From Pseudonocardia ammonioxydans (GTDB lineage Bacteria; Actinomycetota; Actinomycetes; Mycobacteriales; Pseudonocardiaceae): a DNA stretch of 64,000 nucleotides. Position 1 is the stretch's first letter. Each line of letters begins with the position of its first letter. The notes under the pieces were generated by a model, which made no database searches, was not told the DNA's origin, and was given only the letters and a program-made list of their open reading frames with translations. Below, piece by piece: positions 17,084 through 24,589 of this stretch. A program made the translations under genes and the position numbers. The stretch spans positions 1-64,000 of the forward strand of contig NZ_FOUY01000004.1 of the NCBI RefSeq assembly GCF_900115005.1, in the 5' to 3' direction.

Positions 17084-17701
17084 CCGGCTCCGCTGGAGCC
17101 GTGCGGCGAGGCCGTCGAGCAGGCAGCCCAGGCCGAACTCGAAGCGCCGGTCGCAGGCGGCGTCGATGTCCCTGCCGCCGCCCCGCTCCGGCACCGCGCC
17201 GGGCCGGGCGTAGCGCTCCGCGGCGTGGTGCCGGCCCTGCTGGCCGACGACCGCGCCGACGACGTGGTCGTGCAGGGCCGCGAGCACGTCGTCCGGGGAG
17301 GGGAAGCCCGCGCGTCCGGCCACCGCGAGCAGCGCGTCCGCGGCCGCGACGGCGTGCGGACCGGTGTTGGGCAGCCGCCCGAGCAGCCCGACGGCCCAGG
17401 GGTGTGCCAGCAGCACCGAGCGCAGCCGGTGTGCACGGGCCGCGAGGTCGTCGCGCCAGTCCGGTGCCGGCGACCCGGTGCCGCTGTCGCCCACGAGGTC
17501 GCCCAGGACGGCGTCGAGGGCGAGTTCGAGCAGCTGGTCCCGGCCGGCGACGTGCCAGTACAGCGCGCCGACCGTCACACCGAGCTCCGTGGCGACCCGG
17601 CGCATGGTGACGCCCTCCAGCCCGTGGGCGTCCAGCAGCGCGACGGTCGGCGCGACCAGTGGGGACAGGACGCGGCCGACCCGCCGGCCGTGTTCGTGCA
17701 C
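17084..17701 (-). pseudogene. TetR-family regulator, probably decayed at both ends
   Basis: The reading frame from the GTG at 17701 gives a clear TetR/TetR_C-type regulator: VAPTVALLDAHGLEGVTMRRVATELGVTVGALYWHVAGRDQLLELALDAVLG is the helix-turn-helix end (seen in overlapping pieces of up to 20 residues), followed by about 140 residues of ligand domain ending near FEFGLGCLLDGLAARLQ. There is no stop at the expected end: the frame runs on antisense through the MFS gene to 16478. At the 5' end the expected start region directly abuts the antisense alpha/beta hydrolase with no intergenic promoter. A deletion probably fused the two divergent genes. It could still be an intact gene with an abnormal tail. 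Confidence 0.5.
17086..17100. terminator. Short GC hairpin after the MFS gene
   Basis: GGCTCC-GCT-GGAGCC forms a 6-bp stem with a 3-base loop directly after the MFS stop. There is no T-run. It is a weak terminator candidate and also overlaps the decayed 3' end of the TetR remnant. Confidence 0.35.
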
Positions 17702-18431
17702 GGCGTGCTGAGCTGGGGCGACGACCCGCTCTACGGGTTCGGCAACCAACGGCCGCTGGCGGAGCGGCACCGGCTGCGGCTGCTCGACCGGCGCGGGCAC
17801 GGGCGCAGCCCGGACTGCGCCGGCACCCACGGGACCGACTACGAGCAGGACGCCGCGGACGTCGTCGAGGCGCTCGGCACGGGCGCGCACCTGGTCGGGC
17901 ACTCCTACGCGCGGTCGGGGCGATGCCGGCCGCCGCGGCCCGTCCCGACCTGGTGCGGTCGCTGTGCCTGATCCAGCCCGGCTGCCTGCGCGTGGCCGAG
18001 GACGACCCCGTCGTCGCCGAGGTGCTGCGCCGCAACCGGCCTCGACGGCATCGCTGCCCGCCGACCTGTCCGCCGGGGACTTCCTGCGCCTCGCGACCGA
18101 GGCGGTCGGCATGCCCGTTCCCGATCCGACGCCGTGGCGGCTGCGCGCGGCCGCGTCCGCGATGACCGAGCGGCCCTGCTGGGACGCGGACGTGCCGGTG
18201 GCCGCCCTCGCCGCCGCACCCTGGCCGATCCTGGTCGTCGTCGGCGACTGGGCGGGAGCGCCGGAGGACTACCGCCGCCACGCGGGGGAGCCGCTCACCG
18301 TCACCGCTCGCGCGGTCGCGCGCCGGACCGGGGGCCGGTTGCAGGTCGTGCCGGGTTACTACCCGCAGACCCAGCAGGCCGACCTGGTGAACGACGCGCT
18401 GGCGGCGTTGTGGGCCGCTGCGGGGCTGTGA
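17678..18431 (+). pseudogene. Alpha/beta hydrolase remnant with two frameshifts
   Basis: The protein can be read only across three frames. The first part has the oxyanion region VFVHGVLSWG and the elbow start VGHSY. A one-base loss near 17910 would otherwise give GHSYGAVGAM, restoring the nucleophile elbow. The second part (AAARPDLVRSLCLIQPG) runs to about 18040, where another one-base loss leads into the third part ending LVNDALAALWAAAGL at 18431. No start codon is present before the first part, which lies hard against the opposite-strand TetR remnant. It converges with ligD, leaving 10 bases. Confidence 0.7.
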
Positions 18432-18441
18432 GTGGTGCGCC

Positions 18442-21003
18442 TCACAGGGCGGGCAGCTGCTGCGCGAGCCCGACCAGACCGGCGAGAGGATCGCCCGCCT
18501 CCGCGACGTGCCCGGGCGCGGTGCGCACGGTCCAGCGGTCCGGGCGCAGGTCCGGGTCGTCGAGGTCGTCCCAGGTCACCGGCACCGAGACCGGCGCGTG
18601 CGGTGCGGGCCGGGGGCTGAACGGCGCGACCAGGGTCTTGTTGATCGCGTTCTGCGTGTAGTCGAGCCGGGCCAGGCCGCGGCGCTTGTCGGTGTGCCAC
18701 TCCCACGACACCAGCTCGGGCGTGATGCGCCCGACGGCGCGGGACAGCCGCTCCACCCACGCCCGGGTCTCGTCGAAGGTGTAGCCGGCTGCGATCGGCA
18801 CCCAGATCTGCACCCCCCGCTGCCCGGTGACCTTGGGCGCCGCCTCGAGCTCCAGGTGCTGCAGGGCGGTGCGGTAGAGCCGGGCCAGGACCAGCACGTC
18901 GTCGAACCCGGTCCGGGCGCCGGGGTCGATGTCGATCAGGGCCCAGGTCGGCTCGTGCACCTGCGGGAGCCGGGAGGTCCAGGGGTGCAGCTCGACCGCG
19001 CCGTAGTTGGCCGCCCAGACCAGGGCCGCGACGTGGTCGAGCACCGCGTAGCACTGGGTCTCCTCCGGGTCGGCGTCGACGTCGTGCCAGCGCCGGACCC
19101 AGTCGGGGGCGTGGCCGGGCACCTCCTTCTGCCAGAACCCGGGACGGTCCACGCCGTCCGGGTAGCGGTGCAGGTTGACCGGGCGTCCGGCGAGGTACGG
19201 CAGCAGGTACGGCGCCATCCTCGCCTGGTAGCGCACGAGGTCGCGCTTCGTCGTGGGCGGCTCGTCGGCGGTGCCCGGGAACAGCACCTTGTCCAGGTTG
19301 GTCAGTGCCACGTCGTGACCGCCGACGGTCCAGGTCCCCTTGGCCCCCAGGGCGTCCAGCGCGGCCAGCTCCTCCTCGGCGACGGGGGCGCCCGCCGAGT
19401 CCGCCCGCGGCCCGAGCGGGACCTCGGCGTGCCGGGCCGGAGCCTGCCCCTGCCACATCGCCGCCGGCGCCGCGGCGACCTCGTCGGTGGTGCGGTCGCT
19501 GAGCACCGAGCGCGGATGGTCCTCCGCGTCCCACCCCGGCGCGGCGTAGTCGTCGTGCTTGTGGACCAGCAACCACTGCTCCGTGCCCGTGCCGCCGCGG
19601 GACCCGGAGCCGCGGCGGACCAGCGCGAACCGGCCGGCCAGCTTCTCGCCGTGCACGTCGAAGTGCAGCTCACCGCGCCCGAGCGCCTCGGCCGGGTCGG
19701 TGCCGTCGGCGGGTGTCCACGTCCCGCGGTCCCAGACGATCACCGAGCCGCCGCCGTACCGGCCGGACGGGATCACGCCCTCGAACCCGGCGTAGTCCAT
19801 CGGGTGGTCCTCGACCCGCACGGCCGTCCGGCGCACGTCGGGGTCGAGCGTCGGCCCCCGCGGCACGGCCCAGCTCGCCAGGGCGCCGTCCACCTCGAGA
19901 CGCAGGTCGTAGTGCAGCCGGCTCGCCCGGTGCCGCTGCACCACGAACACCGGCGGACCGGGACCGGCGGAGCCACCGGCCGGCTCCGGGGTGGCCGTGA
20001 GGTCGCGGGTGGCGTGGTACCGCGCCAGCCGCTCGTCCGGTGCCGGTGCCGGTGCCTCGGCCCCGGCACCGAGCCGGACCTCGTCGGGGGCCCGGTCGGG
20101 CCGCAGCCCGCGCCAGGCCGCGTGCCGCAGCCGCCCCTCCGTGGTCAGCCTGCGGTACTCGACCTCGCCGACCAGCCGGGGATCGACCCAGCGGGCCCGC
20201 CGCGCGTGCTCGCGCGGGACGGTCTCGTCGAACGGGCTGTCCGGGCGGCGCAGCGGCTCCAGCCGCTCGAGCATGTCGCGCAGCATCGTGTCGGTGAACC
20301 CGGTGCCGACGTGCCCCAGAAAGCGCAGCCCGCCCTGCTCGTCGTAGGCCCCGAGCAGCAGCGAGCCCACCGTCGAGCTGCGCCGGCCCGAGCCGGGGCT
20401 CCACCCACCGACCAGCACCTCCTGGGTGCGCAGCAGAGCCGTCTTGGTCCAGGCCGCGGAGCGCCGGCCCGGTTCGTAACGGGCGTCGCGGCGTTTGGCC
20501 ACGATCCCCTCGAGACCGTTCTCCCCGGCCACCTGCAGCAGCTGCGGGGCGGGGACGTCCGTGAACGCCGCCGGGACCGAGACCCGCGGCCACCGGTCCA
20601 CACCGGACGCCGCCAGGCGCTCGCGGCGGGTGTCGTAGGAGCGGCCGGTCAGATCGTCGTCGCCGTCGACGAGCAGGTCGAACACGAGGAAGGAGACCGG
20701 GACCTGCTCGAGCAGCCGCTCGCCCGGCGCGGTGACGTGCATGCGTTGCTGGAGCAACCCGAAATCGGGCCGGCCGGCGGCGTCCGAGGCGATGATCTCG
20801 CCGTCGAGCAGCAGCGGCCGGTCACCGTGCAGCCCGCCCGCGAGGTCCGGATAGGACGTCGTGACGTCGTTGCCGTTGCGGGAGGTGATCCGCACGTCGT
20901 CACCGTCCACCGCGACGACCGCGCGGATGCCGTCCCACTTGAACTCGAAGGCCCACCCCGCACCGGCCGGTGGCCGGCCGGCCACGGCGAGCATCGGCGA
21001 CAC
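18442..21003 (-). CDS. ligD: Multifunctional NHEJ DNA ligase D (ligase - phosphoesterase - polymerase)
   Basis: An 853-residue LigD for non-homologous end joining. The order is ATP-dependent ligase (about 1-320, nucleotidyl Lys in FEFKWDGIRAV), 3'-phosphoesterase (about 345-510, LHYDLRLEVDG and VEDHPMDYAGFEG) and AEP-type polymerase (about 560-853, LTNLDKVLFP, two Asp in LIDIDPG, SWEWHTDKRRGLARLDYTQN). Mycobacterial LigD has polymerase first and ligase last, so this is the reverse order. The start is taken as the GTG at 21003 (VSPMLAV); an ATG three codons in is possible. Ku lies 29 bases upstream on the same strand. The much longer open frame beyond 21003 is antisense-like noise through ku. 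Confidence 0.93.
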   Translation of the reverse strand: MSPMLAVAGRPPAGAGWAFEFKWDGIRAVVAVDGDDVRITSRNGNDVTTSYPDLAGGLHGDRPLLLDGEIIASDAAGRPDFGLLQQRMHVTAPGERLLEQVPVSFLVFDLLVDGDDDLTGRSYDTRRERLAASGVDRWPRVSVPAAFTDVPAPQLLQVAGENGLEGIVAKRRDARYEPGRRSAAWTKTALLRTQEVLVGGWSPGSGRRSSTVGSLLLGAYDEQGGLRFLGHVGTGFTDTMLRDMLERLEPLRRPDSPFDETVPREHARRARWVDPRLVGEVEYRRLTTEGRLRHAAWRGLRPDRAPDEVRLGAGAEAPAPAPDERLARYHATRDLTATPEPAGGSAGPGPPVFVVQRHRASRLHYDLRLEVDGALASWAVPRGPTLDPDVRRTAVRVEDHPMDYAGFEGVIPSGRYGGGSVIVWDRGTWTPADGTDPAEALGRGELHFDVHGEKLAGRFALVRRGSGSRGGTGTEQWLLVHKHDDYAAPGWDAEDHPRSVLSDRTTDEVAAAPAAMWQGQAPARHAEVPLGPRADSAGAPVAEEELAALDALGAKGTWTVGGHDVALTNLDKVLFPGTADEPPTTKRDLVRYQARMAPYLLPYLAGRPVNLHRYPDGVDRPGFWQKEVPGHAPDWVRRWHDVDADPEETQCYAVLDHVAALVWAANYGAVELHPWTSRLPQVHEPTWALIDIDPGARTGFDDVLVLARLYRTALQHLELEAAPKVTGQRGVQIWVPIAAGYTFDETRAWVERLSRAVGRITPELVSWEWHTDKRRGLARLDYTQNAINKTLVAPFSPRPAPHAPVSVPVTWDDLDDPDLRPDRWTVRTAPGHVAEAGDPLAGLVGLAQQLPAL

Positions 21004-21032
21004 CGGGCCGGGCAGGCCGGCCGTCCCGCCCC

Positions 21033-22040
21033 TCAGGACGCCCGGCGCACCGCGTCGGCCAGCTCGTCGCGGTTCATCGAGGAGCGCCCGCGGACGTCGA
21101 GGTCGCGGGCCATCCGCTGCAGCTCGGCCTTGGTCGCCGAACCCGGGTCGGTGCCGGCTCCGTCGTCCGCGGTGTGGGCACCGTTCGCGTTGTGGTGGCG
21201 ACCGGCGGCCGACGAGCGTGCGCTCCGGGAGCGGCCGTCGTTCTTCCGCCCGCCGTCGCGGGCGGCGTCGACGCTGCGCTGCAACGCCTCCAGCAGGTCC
21301 GACATCTCCGTCGGCTCGGGCGGTGCGGCCTCGGCCACGACCTCCCGGCCGCGGCGCTTGTCCTCGATCAGTTGCTCGACCCGGTCGCGGTACGAGTCGT
21401 GGTACTGCTCGGGCTCCCACGGCACGCTCATCGACTCGATCAGCCGGGTCGCCATGTCGAGCTCGCGGTCGTCGCGGGTACCGCGGCGCGGCTCGGGCAG
21501 GTGTTCTAGCTCGGCGCGCGGATCGCGGACCTCGTCGGCGAAGTGCAGGGTCTCCAGGGCGAGGACGTCGCGGTCCGGCCGGATCGCGGCCAGGTACTCC
21601 TTGCCGCGCATCACGAACGTCCCGATCCCGGCCCGGTTCGTCCCGGTCATCGCGGCCAGCAGCAACGCGTACGGGCCGGCGTCGCCGTCGCCGGTCGGTG
21701 CCAGCCAGTAGGTGCGCCCGAAGTACAGCGGGTCGATCTCGGCCAGGTCGACGAAGTCGGAGATCTCCAGGCTCTGCGAGCGACCCGGGGCGATCTCGTC
21801 GAGCTCCGCGGGGTCGACGACGACGTGCTCGCCCCCGCCGACGTCGGCGCCCTTCACGATCTCGTCGCGGTCCACCTGCTCGCCGGTGCGCTCGTTCACC
21901 CGCTGGTTGCGCACCCGGTCCGAGGTCCCCCGCTGGAACTGGTGGAAGTGCACCGTGTGGTCCTGTGTCGCGGTGAACAGCCCCACCGGGATCGACACCA
22001 GCCCGAACGTGATCGCTCCCGTCCAGATCGCCCTGGCCAC
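21033..22040 (-). CDS. ku: Ku DNA end-binding protein
   Basis: A 335-residue bacterial Ku homodimer subunit that binds double-strand ends and recruits LigD. The Ku core opens with MARAIWTGAITFGLVSIPVGL, followed by VHFHQFQRG, the DPLYFGRTYWLAP region, and MATRLIESMSVPWEPEQY HDSYRDRVEQLI. The C-terminus is extended by a basic Gly/Ser/Asn-rich linker and a 34-residue SAP/Rho-N-like helix pair (ATKAELQRMARDLDVRGRSS), which in other actinobacterial Ku proteins aids DNA binding. It forms an operon with ligD. Confidence 0.93.
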   Translation of the reverse strand: MARAIWTGAITFGLVSIPVGLFTATQDHTVHFHQFQRGTSDRVRNQRVNERTGEQVDRDEIVKGADVGGGEHVVVDPAELDEIAPGRSQSLEISDFVDLAEIDPLYFGRTYWLAPTGDGDAGPYALLLAAMTGTNRAGIGTFVMRGKEYLAAIRPDRDVLALETLHFADEVRDPRAELEHLPEPRRGTRDDRELDMATRLIESMSVPWEPEQYHDSYRDRVEQLIEDKRRGREVVAEAAPPEPTEMSDLLEALQRSVDAARDGGRKNDGRSRSARSSAAGRHHNANGAHTADDGAGTDPGSATKAELQRMARDLDVRGRSSMNRDELADAVRRAS

Positions 22041-22234
22041 GGTCCGCCTCCTCGTCGTCGTCCGTACCGGCGTCGGCTACCCCGATCCGCGGTGCGTCAT
22101 GCCCCGCGGGGGCCGCGGTGCCGTCCGGTCGTGCGGCACGGTCCTCGACGCCGGCCGGGCCGTGCGGGGCCGCGCCGGAGCCCGCCACGGGGTACAACAG
22201 GGGACGATCGGTCCAGCGGCGTCGACGAGGAGTG

Positions 22235-23425
22235 ATGATGCGCCGGCACGGTGTCGCCAGCTCTGCGCGGGGGCTGGTCCCCTTCGGCCACCTCGGGTGG
22301 GTCTACGACGATCGCGCCGATCTCGGCGTGCAGGCGCACGGGTACCTGTCCGACGGGCTGGCGCTGGGGCAGTGGGTCGAGTACGTCGGCGACGGTGACC
22401 GTGCCGCGCTGCGGGCGGACCTGGCGGCCTGGGGCCTGGAGCCCGAACGCGCCGCACGCGTCACGGTGACCCCGGTGTGGGAGTTCTACGAGTTCCTCGA
22501 CGACGGCATGACCGTGGACGCCGTGGCCTCGGTCGACACCCGGGTCCGGGCCACCGAGCACGCGCTGGAGGCGGGCTACAGCGGGTTCCGCGCCGTCGTC
22601 GACGCCGGTGCGGTGAGCCGGACTCCGCGGCAGCGGGCCGCGTTCGCCGAGTTCGAGCTCCTCATCGACCGGAAGATGGCCGTGCTGCCGGTCTCGGCAC
22701 TGTGTGCGTTCGACCGGGACGCCGCCGGGGCCGGGGCCGACGAGCTGGCGTGCCTGCACCCGTGGACCGGGCCCGGCATCGGCGGGTTCCGGCTGTTCGC
22801 GGGTACCGATCCGGCGACCGTGATGCTCGCCGGGACGGTCGGTGCCGAGGAGCGGGAGCGGTGGTCCACGGTGCTGGCGCGGGCGTGGCCGTGGGCGCCG
22901 CAGGGTCCGGTGACCGTCGACGCCGGCCGGCTGGAGGTGCGCGAGCCGCAGGTGCTGGCCGACCTCGACGCCTACGTCGGTCACGCCGGCCGGCCGGGCC
23001 CGACGCGGTTGCGCCTGGACCCGGGCGCACCGGTGACCGGGTGGGCGCGTGGTGCCCTGACACACGTCGAGGTGATCACCGCGGACGGCGGCGCACCACC
23101 GGCCTCGGCCACCGCCGCCGGAAACGGGTCCATGATGGACGGTCCCGGGCTGGCGCGGCGGCTGCACCACCGGGAACGGCAGCTCGCGAGCCTGCCGGCG
23201 ATCGAGCAGGCCAAGGGCGTGCTGGTCGCGATGCTGGGTGTCGACGACGACGAGGCGTTCGCGCTGCTGGTCTCGGTCTCCCAGGACACCAACGTCAAGC
23301 TGCGCGAGGTGGCGCGCGAGCTGGTCGCCGAGCTCGCCGGTGCGGCGGACGGACCGGCCCGGCGCCTCGTGCTCGACGCCGTCGCCCGGACCCGGGGCCG
23401 GCTCGGGGGCCGCACGGACCGGTGA
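22235..23425 (+). CDS. MEDS-domain / ANTAR-domain regulator
   Basis: A 396-residue soluble regulator. The N-terminal about 170 residues look like a MEDS (DcmR-type sensory) domain: HLGWVYDDRADLGVQAHGYL, then EYVGDGDR, and the FRAVVDAGAVSRTPRQRAAF core with HPWTGP further on. The C-terminus (about 320-370) is an ANTAR RNA-binding helix set: LPAIEQAKGVLVAML, DEAFALLVSVSQ and LREVARELV. ANTAR proteins act as transcription antiterminators. This pairing implies signal-dependent antitermination. Starts at 22235 and 22238 (ATGATG) both sit behind GAGGAG. It is divergent from ku. Confidence 0.85.
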   Translation: MMRRHGVASSARGLVPFGHLGWVYDDRADLGVQAHGYLSDGLALGQWVEYVGDGDRAALRADLAAWGLEPERAARVTVTPVWEFYEFLDDGMTVDAVASVDTRVRATEHALEAGYSGFRAVVDAGAVSRTPRQRAAFAEFELLIDRKMAVLPVSALCAFDRDAAGAGADELACLHPWTGPGIGGFRLFAGTDPATVMLAGTVGAEERERWSTVLARAWPWAPQGPVTVDAGRLEVREPQVLADLDAYVGHAGRPGPTRLRLDPGAPVTGWARGALTHVEVITADGGAPPASATAAGNGSMMDGPGLARRLHHRERQLASLPAIEQAKGVLVAMLGVDDDEAFALLVSVSQDTNVKLREVARELVAELAGAADGPARRLVLDAVARTRGRLGGRTDR

Positions 23426-23617
23426 GCCGGTCTCCGGCGCGCTGCGGGCCGCCGGTGGGCCGGTGGGATCGTCGTACCCGGCCGGGCCCTACGGAGGCGG
23501 CAGGCCGGTGCGGGCGCGCCCGGGAGCGCTCCCGGCCGAGGCCCGGGCCGGTTGACACACCAGCCGACCCGGGCCGCCCCGATGCGTGCCGGGGCGGACC
23601 GGGAGCTGCGGACGGTG

Positions 23618-24406
23618 TCAGCCGCCCATGCCCGGGAACGCCGGCATGGCGGGCAGCGCCGGCTGCGCCGCGAACAGGTCGAGGTACATCCCGCCGGAGA
23701 CGAGCAGCCCGAGCACCCCGAGCACGACGCCGCCGAGGGCGACCGGCCGGGCCCACGCGGGTGCACCGGGCTTGCGCGCCGCACCGAGCATCAGCACGGC
23801 GCCGACGACGACGGCGATCAGCGCGACCACGCCGTTGACCATGGCCGCGGTGTGCCACGGGGCGCCGTAGAAGGACTGGATCTGGTCACCGGGCATCCCG
23901 GTGGCGGCCTCGATCTGGCCGATCAGCTGCTGGCGGTCGCGCAGCATGTCGGTGAGCGAGGTGCCGGTGAGCGAGGCCAGGCCGAGCCCGGCGCTGACGA
24001 CGGCGCCGCCGCCGGCCAGCGCGCCGGTCGAGGGGCGGGCGGCCTGTCCGGCCGCGGCCGCACGGTCGCCGGTGCCCTGCTCGCTCGCGACCGTGCCGGC
24101 GGTGTCCCGGTCGGCGGTCGTGCCGGTGCCCGACGCGTCGGTGGCAGCCGAGTCCGTGGTGGCGGGGGCGGTGGTGGCCGGGTCGGTCGACCCGGTGGAG
24201 TCAGCGGAGTCGGTGCTGTCGGTGGCGGCTGTCGACCCGGTGGTCGCGGTCCCCGTCTCGGTGCCGGCTGTCCCGGTGGTGGCTGTCTCGGTGGTGGCTG
24301 TACCAGCGGTGGCCGTCGTGGTCGAACCCGTGTCCGTGCGACCGTCGCCGGCCGCCTCCGTCCCGTCCGGGGTGGTGTCCGTCTCTCGGGTCGTCTCGGT
24401 AGCCAT
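23618..24406 (-). CDS. Thr/Ala-rich membrane protein of unknown function
   Basis: A 262-residue protein. Residues 1-130 are a low-complexity Thr/Ala/Ser/Gly/Asp tract with loose TATT/GTAT repeats and no hydrophobic stretch. The second half has two or three membrane segments: MVNGVVALIAVVVGAVLML and VALGGVVLGVLGLLVSGGMY, and possibly GALAGGGAVVSAGLGLASL. A soluble segment with RDRQQLIGQIEAATGMPGD lies between them. The C-terminal LFAAQPALPAMPAFPGMGG is Pro/Met-rich. It is not a family I recognise. Codon periodicity supports this strand and frame. Confidence 0.65.
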   Translation of the reverse strand: MATETTRETDTTPDGTEAAGDGRTDTGSTTTATAGTATTETATTGTAGTETGTATTGSTAATDSTDSADSTGSTDPATTAPATTDSAATDASGTGTTADRDTAGTVASEQGTGDRAAAAGQAARPSTGALAGGGAVVSAGLGLASLTGTSLTDMLRDRQQLIGQIEAATGMPGDQIQSFYGAPWHTAAMVNGVVALIAVVVGAVLMLGAARKPGAPAWARPVALGGVVLGVLGLLVSGGMYLDLFAAQPALPAMPAFPGMGG

Positions 24407-24589
24407 GGCCGCACCGTACGTCAGTTGATCCGCGTCACCTCGGGCCCCCTACCTGGGCGAACGTCCGGACATCCGGCGGGTTCCGGGCATCGCGGGACAT
24501 CGGCGCCGGACGTGACCCCACCTGGGCGTCGCTCGACCCGGCGCACACGTTCGCGCATCATCGAACACAACCGAACGAGAGGATCGCCG

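Noticed and set aside
17225..17971. Plus-strand frame as an intact alpha/beta hydrolase
   Set aside because: Most of its first half is antisense to the TetR remnant and hydrolase motifs end abruptly at the GHSYA position; the gene is read better as a frameshifted remnant.
21004..22197. Upstream extension of ligD giving a 1251-residue protein
   Set aside because: The extra part overlaps ku in another frame, is Arg/Pro-rich and has no domain. A GTG at 21003 directly before the conserved ligase start is sufficient.
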